Shown: one piece after another, positions 1 to 8,956 of the stretch | Position numbering within the stretch: position 1 is the stretch's first letter | Layout of the letters: the number at the start of each line of letters is the position of its first letter | Notes under the pieces: model-generated | Told to the model about the DNA's origin: nothing | The model's input: the letters and a program-made list of their open reading frames with translations, nothing else | Database searches by the model: none | DNA from: Opitutia bacterium UBA977 | GTDB taxonomy: Bacteria > Verrucomicrobiota > Verrucomicrobiia > Opitutales > Coraliomargaritaceae | Direction of reading: 5' to 3' | Length of the DNA stretch: 11,407 nt | NCBI GenBank assembly: GCA_002292345.1 | Contig: DBBT01000024.1 | Span: 709-12,115 of the forward strand | Program-made: the position numbers and the translations under genes

Positions 1-1791
1 AAAATTGAAGGCCGCCTCAAAGCCCCCGAATATGTCGCCGCCACCACCAGCGTTTATCGAAAGGCGCTCGATGCGGCGTGGAATAAACGCTACCCCGAAC
101 AAGCGACTCCCCTTGCACCCTTCAGTGAGCAAGATGGCCGCTACGCCTTAGAAATGACTTTCTCCCGCGGCCTCAGTACTGGTTGGCTAGAGGGTGTCGA
201 CAATCAAAAATTAGTGCATGCACGCTTTGGCAAAAAGCGCGGGCTACGCCTTGGTATGGTCGAGCGTATTGAGCGCGACGGGGTATGGCTTGCACTCGAT
301 TATGAAGTGAAAGCTGGTGACGGCGTGGTCTTAGATCGCGGTCGCCCAGATGAACGCGAGGAAGGCGGACGGATTACATCAGTGGATACCGAAAAGAACC
401 GCAGCTTTATCCGTTTCCTGCGCGACTCGATCAATTGGCAACGCGTGACAGTCGGCGACACTGTTTATAAGACCTCCGACCCCGCGCTCGACAAAGCACT
501 GCGCCAAAGCTACCAAGTCGAACAGCCAAACTACAAGCGGCCGATCTCTGCCACCGTCCGCGGACAGGTGGGTCAGCCACTCATCCTTTCGCTACAAGAC
601 GAAGAGGGCCGTGTGGTCGAAGTCGAATCGAACCAAGCGATCGAAGCCGCGCAGAACCGACCGGCCGACGAGGCGGCCCTGCGCAAGCAACTCGGCCGCC
701 TCGGCAGCACAGCCTTTCACCTCGATGCATTGGATAACCAACTCGCCGACGGCTGCATGATTCCAGCCTCGACGCTCAATCAACTACGCCGCGACGCTGT
801 CGATCAACTCATCGCCCTGCGTGCACGACCACTGCGCTGGCAACTAACAGAAAACAGAGAGCTGAATAGGGAGAAGGGAGACTTGAAAACAGAAGCCTCG
901 TCACTCACCCCCAGTTCTCACTCCTCAGATCTCAAATCTCCCTCCTATTTAATTCCTTACGTGCGCAACTGGGAGCAGTTCGACACGGCACTCACGCTGC
1001 CCTACACCGAGATTTACATCGAGCTTGAAGATCCGCGTAAATATGCCGAAGCCGTGCAACGTGCCCGCGAAGCCGAGCAACAAGATGGTCGTAAACGCGA
1101 GATTTGGGTGGCGCCGCCACGTATGTTCAAAACTGGCGAGGACTTCATTACCAAACAATTGCTAAAATGCGGTGCAGACGGATTTCTTGCCCGTAACCAC
1201 GAACACCTCAACGCGCTTTCGCAGCATCGCATGCGCGGCGATTTCTCACTCAACGTCGCGAATCATCTAACGGCGCACTACTTAATTGATCATTGGAAGC
1301 TGGAGCGCCTCACCGCGTCTTACGATCTCAACACCACGCAGATCGACGCATTACTGCGCAACTCGCAGCCAGGTTGGTTTGAAATCACCCTGCACCAGCA
1401 CATGCCGATGTTTCACATGGAGCATTGTGTGTTCTGCGCCTTCCTCTCCGAAGGTAAGGACTTCCGCGACTGCGGCCGGCCCTGTGATACCCAGCAAGTG
1501 CAACTCAAAGACCGGGTCGGCGCGCTGCATCCCTTAAAAGCAGACGCCGGTTGCCGTAACACCTTGTTTAACTCAAAAGCGCAGACTGGTGCAGACTTTG
1601 CTCTCGATATGGCGAAGAATGGCGCAGCCGCATTTCGGATTGAATTCCTCAACGAAAGCGGCGACGAAGTGCGCCGCACGATGAAACACTACGACGCGCT
1701 GCTACGCGGAGAATTGGATGCCGAAACGCTCTGGAAGGAACTCAAACTAATCAACCAACTAGGTGTCACGCGGGGGACACTGACTCGATAG
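1..1791 (+). CDS. Peptidase U32 family protein, RlhA-like (5' truncated by window edge)
   Basis: The frame is open from base 1, so the gene starts upstream; 596 residues are visible. They open with KIEGRLKAPEYVAATT, the conserved U32 segment that normally lies some 260 residues into the protein, so the missing part should hold the first catalytic-fold half. The C-terminal half carries Cys codons at 1426, 1435, 1471, 1483 and 1552 (HCVFC, DCGRPC, GCRN). In characterised U32 relatives (UbiU/UbiV, TrhP, RlhA) such cysteines hold a 4Fe-4S cluster. Total length and the extra C-terminal region resemble E. coli RlhA (YdcP), which acts in 23S rRNA C2501 hydroxylation, so an RNA-modification role is more likely than proteolysis; this is inference. 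Between about residues 282 and 319 is a Ser/Thr-rich low-complexity insert coinciding with a DNA palindrome (separate entry). It is convergent with the ArsC-like gene, with 32 bp between the stop codons and no clear terminator. Confidence 0.85.
   Translation, partial: KIEGRLKAPEYVAATTSVYRKALDAAWNKRYPEQATPLAPFSEQDGRYALEMTFSRGLSTGWLEGVDNQKLVHARFGKKRGLRLGMVERIERDGVWLALDYEVKAGDGVVLDRGRPDEREEGGRITSVDTEKNRSFIRFLRDSINWQRVTVGDTVYKTSDPALDKALRQSYQVEQPNYKRPISATVRGQVGQPLILSLQDEEGRVVEVESNQAIEAAQNRPADEAALRKQLGRLGSTAFHLDALDNQLADGCMIPASTLNQLRRDAVDQLIALRARPLRWQLTENRELNREKGDLKTEASSLTPSSHSSDLKSPSYLIPYVRNWEQFDTALTLPYTEIYIELEDPRKYAEAVQRAREAEQQDGRKREIWVAPPRMFKTGEDFITKQLLKCGADGFLARNHEHLNALSQHRMRGDFSLNVANHLTAHYLIDHWKLERLTASYDLNTTQIDALLRNSQPGWFEITLHQHMPMFHMEHCVFCAFLSEGKDFRDCGRPCDTQQVQLKDRVGALHPLKADAGCRNTLFNSKAQTGADFALDMAKNGAAAFRIEFLNESGDEVRRTMKHYDALLRGELDAETLWKELKLINQLGVTRGTLTR
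865..949. repeat. Imperfect palindromic element inserted in frame in the U32 gene
   Basis: The left arm at 865-886 (AATAGGGAGAAGGGAGACTT then GA) is nearly the reverse complement of the right arm at 932-949 (TCAAATCTCCCTCCTATT). There is one 4-base gap and about two mismatches, with a spacer of about 45 bp. The purine-rich/pyrimidine-rich composition is unlike the flanking coding sequence, and the encoded peptide is a Ser/Thr/Lys-rich low-complexity linker. This looks like a small dispersed intergenic repeat (MITE- or RPE-like) that landed in frame. Copy number elsewhere in the genome cannot be seen here. Confidence 0.5.
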
Positions 1792-1823
1792 CCCACACAT
1801 ACTTGCATGTCACCTCCGAAGAT

Positions 1824-2183
1824 CTAGCGACTGAAGGCCAGTGCCCAATCCGCTTGTTTGAAACCGACGAGGCCAAAGCCGTCCGCCAATAAAAAGGGGC
1901 GTTTGACCAGATTACCGCGACTCGCAAGTAACTCTAGCGCATCGTCCGTCGCCATGGTCGGCAATTTGTCTTTCATCTTTAGCTCTCGATAATCGCCACC
2001 GGCTGTGTTGAACAACTTACGTAAATCGCCGGCTTGGTAGCCGAGCATTTGTCGTAGCTCTGCAACACTCGGCGGAGTGTCTCGAATCGCAACTTGCTCA
2101 AAGGCAATATCCTGCTCGCTCAGCCATTTGGTGGCTTTCTTACAGCTGTCGCAGTTTTTGTAGGTGTAAACTTTCATAGTCAT
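1824..2183 (-). CDS. ArsC/Spx/YffB-family thioredoxin-fold protein
   Basis: This 119-residue protein has the length and pattern of the ArsC-like (YffB/Spx) family. It begins with a beta strand (KVYTY) leading into KNCDSCKKA, with Cys11 and Cys14 forming a CxxC pair. The middle holds DLRKLFNTAGGDYRE and the C-terminal part NLVKRPFLL, the family's conserved Arg-containing segment. YffB-type proteins carry KNCDTxKKA at the same place, so this is closer to YffB than to plasmid arsenate reductases. Real arsenate reduction is unproven; a glutathione- or thioredoxin-linked thiol role or an Spx-like redox switch are alternatives. It is the last gene of the minus-strand block after hisS, with a 131-bp gap (2184-2314) in which I see no gene or convincing terminator. 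A second in-frame ATG two codons downstream (2177) could be the real start. Neither start has a Shine-Dalgarno sequence. Confidence 0.85.
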   Translation of the reverse strand: MTMKVYTYKNCDSCKKATKWLSEQDIAFEQVAIRDTPPSVAELRQMLGYQAGDLRKLFNTAGGDYRELKMKDKLPTMATDDALELLASRGNLVKRPFLLADGFGLVGFKQADWALAFSR

Positions 2184-2314
2184 TCAGACTGAAGGCAGAT
2201 ATCTTAGCAGTGCAAGCCTCGGCCACGCAGATTGGAGTCTCAATCCCAGCCTCAATAGTGGATGCTGCAAGCGCACTGTCATCCTGCGAGAAACAGCCAG
2301 CACGCAGCTAAGTG

Positions 2315-3661
2315 CTATTGCTCAGGCGTAAAAAGCCCCGCAGCCATCAACTCAGGCACGACTTCCGCCAGACCCTGCCGCGGATACTCTTGCTCGGCTC
2401 CGGTTGCGAAATCACGAACCTTGACCACGCCCTTTTCAATCTCGTCCGTGCCATAGATCAGCGCAAATCGCGCACCCCTTTGGTTGGCATCTTTAAACTG
2501 CTTGCCGAAACCCTGGTCTTTCAACGGATAATCGACGCGATAGCCCATCGAGCGCAGCAACGCCGCATCGCCCAAGGCCGCATCGCGCGCCTCCGCACCT
2601 CCGATAATGGCAATAAAGTCGGGACTCTCTACATACGTTGCCAAGAGCTTCTTCGATTCAAGAAGATCCGCCAAAGTCACATCGCCCATCGCAAAACCAA
2701 CCGCAGGCATTTCCGGCCCGCCTAGTTTTTTGACCAATGCATCGTAACGCCCACCACCGGCAAGAGCACGCCCTTCGCCGCTGGCTTCAAATGCCTCAAA
2801 CACAAAACCAGTGTAATACGCCAGACCACGGACAATACCTAGATCAATTTGGATAAAGTCGGCGGCACCGGAACTCTGCAGGCCACTTAGAAGAGCCTGC
2901 CAATCCGCAAGGCGCTGCTGCGCCTGTTCAGCCAGGTCGCCCTCCAGCGGCAAATTAAGAATATACGCCGACAAGCTATCAAAATCACGAATCGCAATCA
3001 CCTCTTCCACACGTGTGAGAAAGGCATCAGCCTCCTCGCCTAGTACTTCGGTCAGCTTCGCCACAGCTTTGACGCGATCAGTGCGTTCCAGTTTATCAAT
3101 AATAGCCAGTACCGCCGCGCTACCCGCTTGGTCAAGTCCTTCGGCTGCCAACATCAGCAACCACAGATCACGATCACTCAGGCGCACTTTAAAGTCCTTC
3201 GAATCGAGCCCAAACGTGCGCAATGCCTGAACCAACAGTGCAATCAGCTCGGCATCGGCAGCGGGGCCCGCTTCACCGAAAATATCGACATTGAATTGAT
3301 AGAATGCACGCAAGCGCCCCTTCTGAGGTTTCTCATAGCGATAGTGCTCACCAATATTAAACCACTTGATCGGCCGTTTTAGACTATTTGCCTTGGCACT
3401 AATCAAACGCGCCAACGACGGCGTCATCTCTGGACGCAGAGCCACCGCACGGCCCCCACGGTCTTCAAAATTAAACAACTGCCCGACGATCTCCTCGCCC
3501 GATTTCTCGATATACAGTTCCAAGGGCTCTAACACTGGCGCATCATACTCCTGAAAGTTAAACGCACACGCGACCTGTCGCCACTGGCCGAAGATATGAT
3601 TTCGGCGAGCACATGCATCTGGATAGAATTCCCGAAACCCGGGTAATGACTGAAACTGCAT
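2315..3661 (-). CDS. hisS: Histidine--tRNA ligase (HisRS), RGLAYY subtype
   Basis: The 448-residue protein is a class II synthetase that charges tRNA-His in the cytoplasm. Visible landmarks are LPGFREFYP at the N terminus, LRPEMTPSLAR (75-85), motif 2 as YRYEKPQKGRLRAFYQ (107-122), the histidine-binding HisA loop as RGLAYYTG (278-285), GGGRYDAL (302-309) and a motif 3 region PAVGFAMGDVTLADLL (319-334). The HisA loop has Ala where most bacterial HisRS have Asp (RGLDYYTG). Motif 3 lacks the usual Glu-Arg of GLERL. As I recall, plant-organelle HisRS share both changes, so this is a natural subclass rather than damage. The C-terminal anticodon-binding domain (about 347-440) is complete. The start is supported by GAGG at 3671-3674 (minus strand), 9 bases before the ATG. 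It follows the HU-like gene by 46 bp. Confidence 0.97.
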   Translation of the reverse strand: MQFQSLPGFREFYPDACARRNHIFGQWRQVACAFNFQEYDAPVLEPLELYIEKSGEEIVGQLFNFEDRGGRAVALRPEMTPSLARLISAKANSLKRPIKWFNIGEHYRYEKPQKGRLRAFYQFNVDIFGEAGPAADAELIALLVQALRTFGLDSKDFKVRLSDRDLWLLMLAAEGLDQAGSAAVLAIIDKLERTDRVKAVAKLTEVLGEEADAFLTRVEEVIAIRDFDSLSAYILNLPLEGDLAEQAQQRLADWQALLSGLQSSGAADFIQIDLGIVRGLAYYTGFVFEAFEASGEGRALAGGGRYDALVKKLGGPEMPAVGFAMGDVTLADLLESKKLLATYVESPDFIAIIGGAEARDAALGDAALLRSMGYRVDYPLKDQGFGKQFKDANQRGARFALIYGTDEIEKGVVKVRDFATGAEQEYPRQGLAEVVPELMAAGLFTPEQ

Positions 3662-3687
3662 GGCAGAAGCCCTCGAACTGTGAATGT

Positions 3688-3706
3688 ACGGTCGAACAGC
3701 GACCGT
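3688..3706 (-). other. Intercistronic hairpin between HU-like gene and hisS
   Basis: ACGGTCG and CGACCGT form a perfect 7-bp stem around a 5-base loop, starting one base past the HU-like stop codon and ending 26 bases before the hisS start. No run of U follows on the minus strand, so it is not a standard intrinsic terminator. It could be a weak terminator, an attenuator or an mRNA-stabilising 3' end that sets the ratio of an abundant DNA-binding protein to a synthetase. The function is inferred. Confidence 0.45.
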
Positions 3707-3707
3707 T

Positions 3708-4016
3708 CTAAAGCGAATCGACGTCCAAATCCTTGAGCTTTGCCTTCAATTCTTTGCCCGCTTTGAACTTAATCACGGCACGCGTGGGAATGACGACGTC
3801 TGTTTCAGGCTTGTTCGGATTGCGACCAATGCGTGATTTACGCACCTGCACCTCGAAGACACCAAAATTACGGAGCTCCACGTTGCGCCCTTCACTCAGG
3901 GCGGTGGCAATGGCATCGAGTGTTAATTGCACGGACTCACGCACTTCTTTTTGTGCAAAGTCGGTTTTCTCGTAGATATCTAAGACGATATCGCGTTTAG
4001 TAAGGTTGTTGGACAT
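3708..4016 (-). CDS. HU/IHF-family nucleoid-associated DNA-binding protein
   Basis: The 102-residue protein has the HU/IHF fold order. An N-terminal helical dimerisation part (TKRDIVLDIYEKTDFAQKEV) leads to the strand NVELRNFGVFEVQVRKSRIGRNP, then the DNA-inserting beta-arm with GRNPNKPE (64-71) and its conserved Pro, and the closing IPTRAVIKFKAGKELKAKL. It should bind and bend DNA as a homodimer or with a paralogue. HU/IHF proteins also assist DnaA at origins, which is of interest given the probable oriC about 4.6 kb away. The sequence does not decide between HU and IHF; the 102-residue length and NFGVFEV are IHF-like. The short acidic tail (DLDVDSL) follows the usual end. No Shine-Dalgarno sequence precedes the ATG, only an A/T-rich leader. 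It is the first gene of the block leading to hisS. Confidence 0.95.
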   Translation of the reverse strand: MSNNLTKRDIVLDIYEKTDFAQKEVRESVQLTLDAIATALSEGRNVELRNFGVFEVQVRKSRIGRNPNKPETDVVIPTRAVIKFKAGKELKAKLKDLDVDSL

Positions 4017-4110
4017 GCTATAAATACTTTGAAAACTTGATGATACGAAAAACGAAAGTTATTGTTAGATCGATAGTTCTGATCGAAAATAGGCTGTCAA
4101 ACTAGAAAAC
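4017..4110. promoter_or_regulatory. Divergent promoter region, HU-like gene / ClpX-like gene
   Basis: The 94-bp A/T-rich gap separates two divergent starts and must hold at least one promoter for each side. On the plus strand TTGTTA (4062-4067) and GAAAAT (4085-4090) are spaced 17 bp and each match 4 of 6 sigma-70-type consensus positions. This is a weak guess. GATCG occurs twice, at 4068-4072 and 4081-4085, and could be part of an operator. No Shine-Dalgarno sequence is seen for either gene. Confidence 0.35.
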
Positions 4111-5715
4111 ATGAGCGATAAAGAACCACCCAACCCTTTTGAAGAAATTCAACGCCAACTGAATGAGTTATTTAAAGATTCAAGTGTCAAGGTGTCGACT
4201 CATACCTTTAATGAATCTGATATTTTGGACGACGAAGATATTGACGATGCCGGCGAATCCAGTCTGCGTGCGGAACTAAGCGCCAAGGACCCACTTGAAA
4301 AAATTCGCCACTTCCACCTCAAACCGAAAGAAGTTAGAGACTATTTGAATCGTTTTGTCATTCGTCAAGACGATGCAAAAAAAGTACTTTCGGTGGCCAT
4401 TTGCGATCATTATAACCACGTTCGCCAGCGTTTATCTGGAAAAAAAACTTTTGCGAAGGAATATAGTAAGCAGAATATTTTACTACTCGGGCCGACTGGA
4501 GTGGGTAAAACCTACTTGATTAAGAACATCGCTCGACTGATTGGTGTGCCGTTCGTGAAGGCAGATGCCACAAAATTTTCGGAAACAGGCTATGTCGGCT
4601 CAGATGTCGAAGATTTAGTGCGCGACTTAGTCAAAGCTGCGGATGGCAATATCGAGTTGGCCGAGCACGGCATCATCTTCGTCGATGAGATCGATAAAAT
4701 CGCCAGTGAAGCAGGTGCCGGAGGCCGCGACGTCTCGGGGCGCGGCGTGCAGATCAACTTGCTTAAATTGATGGAGGAAACTGAGGTCAACCTGTTCAGT
4801 CCGACCGATATGATGGCGCAGATGCAAGCAGCAATGGAGATCCAGCGTGGTAAAGCACCACAGCGGAAGACTATCAACACTGGCAATATCCTCTTCATCG
4901 TCAGCGGCGCATTCGACAAGCTCTCCGAATCGATCAAAAAGCGACTCACCAAAAGCGAAATGGGCTTTGGTGCGGCTCAACAGGATAATGACGAAGACCT
5001 CTCCAGCTATCTGCGCTATGCCGAGACGACCGACTTCACCAAATATGGATTTGAGCCTGAGTTCATTGGCCGTGTGCCGGTTCGGGTCGCGTGCCGCGCC
5101 CTATCCTCGCAAGACTTGGCACATATCTTGACCACCTCCGAAGGCAGTATTCTCAATCAATACTACGATGATTTTCGCGGCTATGGGATCGCTTTCAACA
5201 TAACCGCAGAAGCGATCCTCGCGGTTGCCGAAAAGGCCAGCTCCGAAGGCACTGGCGCCCGCGGACTGATGACGGTGCTGGAGCGGCTGTTCCGTGATTT
5301 CAAATTTGAGCTACCCTCTAGTGCCATCAAAAGCTTCGATGTGACCGCCGAGATGGTCGAAGATCCACTGCCCACTCTCAACGCGCTCAAAGAACAAAAC
5401 GCACATCTGCAAGAGGATGTTTGGCGAGCCGACATCAAACGCTTTGCCACTGGATTTGAGAAGATGCATGGCTTCACGCTTGAGTTTAAACCGTCGGCCG
5501 AAGAGGCACTCATTAAAGCAACGCTCGAAAGCGGCCAAAGTATACAGTCACTTTGCGAAGAGAAATTCAATGATTTCGAACATGGCCTCATTATTATTCA
5601 TCGAAATAGCGGCCAAACAGTTTTCAAGCTTGGCAAACTGGCAATACAAGATCCCGATAAAGAACTCTCAAAATGGGTGGTGCGCAGTATCGAAAGTTTG
5701 AAGAATAATCCCTAA
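4111..5715 (+). CDS. ClpX/HslU-like AAA+ ATPase with atypical N and C termini
   Basis: The 534-residue protein has a Clp/HslU unfoldase core. It shows Walker A GPTGVGKT (127-134), the substrate-gripping pore loop GYVG (160-163), Walker B IIFVDEID (188-195), the arginine-finger segment EFIGRVPV (317-324) and sensor 2 GTGARGL (380-386). MGFG (284-287) sits where ClpX has the ClpP-docking IGF loop. ATKF before the pore loop is HslU-like, but there is no HslU I-domain. Unlike ClpX (about 424 residues) it lacks the N-terminal Cys4 zinc domain and has instead an acidic 75-residue start. It has a Met/Gln-rich insert at about 229-252, and it continues about 120 residues past the normal end. That tail (about 453-510) resembles a decayed repeat of the small AAA+ subdomain at about 357-410. 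It is probably a ClpX paralogue for selected substrates; whether it works with ClpP is unknown. The first 350 bases are visibly more A/T-rich than the rest. Confidence 0.85.
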   Translation: MSDKEPPNPFEEIQRQLNELFKDSSVKVSTHTFNESDILDDEDIDDAGESSLRAELSAKDPLEKIRHFHLKPKEVRDYLNRFVIRQDDAKKVLSVAICDHYNHVRQRLSGKKTFAKEYSKQNILLLGPTGVGKTYLIKNIARLIGVPFVKADATKFSETGYVGSDVEDLVRDLVKAADGNIELAEHGIIFVDEIDKIASEAGAGGRDVSGRGVQINLLKLMEETEVNLFSPTDMMAQMQAAMEIQRGKAPQRKTINTGNILFIVSGAFDKLSESIKKRLTKSEMGFGAAQQDNDEDLSSYLRYAETTDFTKYGFEPEFIGRVPVRVACRALSSQDLAHILTTSEGSILNQYYDDFRGYGIAFNITAEAILAVAEKASSEGTGARGLMTVLERLFRDFKFELPSSAIKSFDVTAEMVEDPLPTLNALKEQNAHLQEDVWRADIKRFATGFEKMHGFTLEFKPSAEEALIKATLESGQSIQSLCEEKFNDFEHGLIIIHRNSGQTVFKLGKLAIQDPDKELSKWVVRSIESLKNNP

Positions 5716-5807
5716 TTTCTTAGGCAGACCGACAGCCTCATGTTAAATCGCCTCAACGGCAGCCACTCCGATCTGCCCCAGACAAACCATACCAATTTAT
5801 TATCTTC

Positions 5808-5820
5808 GCGCGACTCGCGC
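5808..5820 (+). terminator. Possible weak terminator or leader hairpin before ubiE
   Basis: GCGCG-ACT-CGCGC can fold into a 5-bp all-GC stem with a 3-base loop and is followed by TAATTTCTAATTTTTAT. It lies 92 bases after the ClpX-like stop and only 21 bases before the ubiE ATG. The U-rich stretch is interrupted by A and C, so termination would be inefficient. It could equally act in the ubiE leader. Confidence 0.35.
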
Positions 5821-5841
5821 TAATTTCTAATTTTTATCTCT

Positions 5842-6540
<699 letters not shown>

Positions 6541-6585
6541 CCACAGGAATGAGGATGATTCGACCACACGCTCATAAGCAAACAA

Positions 6586-6601
6586 TGGCGCAGCAACGCC
6601 A
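6586..6601 (-). terminator. Possible terminator hairpin after the small hypothetical gene
   Basis: Read on the minus strand, TGGCG-TTGCTG-CGCCA forms a 5-bp stem with a 6-base loop, followed by TTGTTTGCTTA. It lies 9 bases past the stop of the minus-strand gene and between two convergent genes. That position suits a terminator, but the stem is short and the T stretch is broken. Confidence 0.3.
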
Positions 6602-6610
6602 ACCGAGGGA

Positions 6611-7060
6611 CTAATAGCCTTTTTGGCGCAGCACTTCCTGCAGTTGATCTTGAAAATTCTGCAGGTCTTCAGGATTCGGGCGATAATCAGGATCATCGCC
6701 TGGAATCAATCCCAGCTGACCAGTGCTAGACAGCTGCCAGCCGAGCGAAACGCCGTCGCTAAAGACGACAGAGCCATTCACCAATGCGCCGGGTCGCGGA
6801 ATTGGATCCACATCAACTGTCACATTGGCTGCCGCAGTCTCCACCAGCTCAGGGGTTTCGGCCTGCGCATCGACCTCTTTAGTCGCTTCGGGTTCTGGCT
6901 CTGCAAACGCAATGTCCAAATCATCGACAAGAAAGCGTACTTCCATGTAGGTCATTGAGATTGAGAACTCCTCGCGCAGTAAACCCTGCACATCAGCGAG
7001 TGACTTGCCATCGGCAATCCAAGTAGAAACGGCAGTCTTTTGAGAATCGGTAAGTGACAT
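6611..7060 (-). CDS. Hypothetical protein, possible N-terminal DNA-binding-like helices
   Basis: I do not recognise a named family. With the ATG at 7060 the product is 149 residues. Residues 1-52 (SLTDSQKTAVSTWIADGKSL then VQGLLREEF and MTYMEVRFLVDDL) look like three or four helices with a helix-turn-helix-like rhythm. Residues 53-85 are an Ala/Glu/Thr-rich acidic linker. Residues 86-125 have short strands with many Gly (GSVVFSDGVSLGWQL, TGQLGLIPGD), and the end (130-149) is a Gln-rich helix. The frame stays open further upstream to 7129, but that extension is poorly supported. The start at 7060 follows an A/T-rich leader like those of dnaA and ubiE in this window. It lies 105 bp downstream of dnaA on the same strand, so the two may be cotranscribed. 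No signal peptide or membrane segment is seen. A regulatory or replication-linked role is only a guess from position. Confidence 0.7.
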   Translation of the reverse strand: MSLTDSQKTAVSTWIADGKSLADVQGLLREEFSISMTYMEVRFLVDDLDIAFAEPEPEATKEVDAQAETPELVETAAANVTVDVDPIPRPGALVNGSVVFSDGVSLGWQLSSTGQLGLIPGDDPDYRPNPEDLQNFQDQLQEVLRQKGY

Positions 7061-7165
7061 AATAAAAATATATGGCTTAAAGCGGATCAATGCGAAGACA
7101 AGCAGAGAAATCCCTAAGCTCTTTTGCACGAAAAAAGCACGATCCTCTGAGAATGCGAACCAATT

Positions 7166-8596
<1,431 letters not shown>

Positions 8597-8665
8597 TAGA
8601 ATTGAAAAATAAAAAGTTTATTAACAGTGCGAGTCACAGTGTGGCTGGGAGCGTGATGCGCATTA

Positions 8666-8674
8666 TTTGGATAA
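8666..8674 (-). promoter_or_regulatory. DnaA-box-like site (one mismatch)
   Basis: TTTGGATAA on the plus strand reads TTATCCAAA on the minus strand, one mismatch from TTATCCACA. It lies 70 bp upstream of the dnaA start, a position suited to autoregulation. Confidence 0.4.
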
Positions 8675-8701
8675 AAAAAAGACTCATGGCTAAATTCCAC
8701 T

Positions 8702-8792
8702 AAAAAGACGCTATAAAACGGGGGTAAAACGGCTAAAAATAATGGTAAACAACTAAAAGACAACGACTTAAAAATTTAAAAAAAAGGTAAAA
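8702..8792. other. Helically phased A-tracts (predicted bent or easily opened DNA)
   Basis: A-runs of 3-8 bases, all on the plus strand, centre near 8704, 8716, 8727, 8737, 8748, 8756, 8772, 8781 and 8790, on average about 10.8 bp apart. Several share a TAAAA(A) core, and TAAAACGG occurs twice, 11 bp apart (8714-8721 and 8725-8732). A-tracts in phase with the helix curve DNA. Here they lie between the dnaA-proximal box and the main boxes, and could be an architectural part of the origin, a DNA-unwinding element, or both. Confidence 0.55.
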
Positions 8793-8888
8793 GAACGGTT
8801 TTTAATGACGGGAAAAGTGAAAATTTAGCATTATCATATGCAAATCGACCCCTCTCGGTGATGAAAAAGCGGGACTCGAATGCACTTG

Positions 8889-8919
<31 letters not shown>

Positions 8920-8956
8920 ATGTATTATCAATAACTTCTTAGGCATTTTTTGCGAT

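Noticed and set aside
2184..2314. Gap between hisS and the ArsC-like gene, searched for a terminator, small RNA or palindromic repeat
   Set aside because: Only short imperfect repeats were seen. A GAGATT-like stretch faintly recalls the U32 insert but does not align over a useful length.
2312..2725. Long open frame on the strand opposite hisS (and similar frames opposite the ClpX-like and U32 genes)
   Set aside because: No family pattern and no start signal; these are antisense shadows of clear genes.
7061..7129. N-terminal extension of the small protein downstream of dnaA (hydrophobic LGISLLVFALI)
   Set aside because: It could be read as a signal or membrane segment, but the ATG at 7060 follows an A/T-rich leader like neighbouring genes and begins the well-formed helical part. 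The extension contains no start motif and lies in the non-coding gap after dnaA.
7126..7142. Direct repeat GCACGA flanking an A-run between dnaA and the small gene
   Set aside because: Only 6 bp, direct rather than inverted, so it makes no hairpin; probably chance.
8828..8841. GCAT-TATCAT-ATGC short inverted repeat in the origin region
   Set aside because: Arms of only 4 bp in A/T-rich DNA are expected by chance.
8869..8880. Minus strand reads TTCGAGTCCCGC, like the T-arm 3' side of a tRNA
   Set aside because: The 5' side of the T-stem does not pair, and no acceptor, D or anticodon arm is present. Most likely a chance 12-mer; a tRNA-derived attachment remnant cannot be shown.
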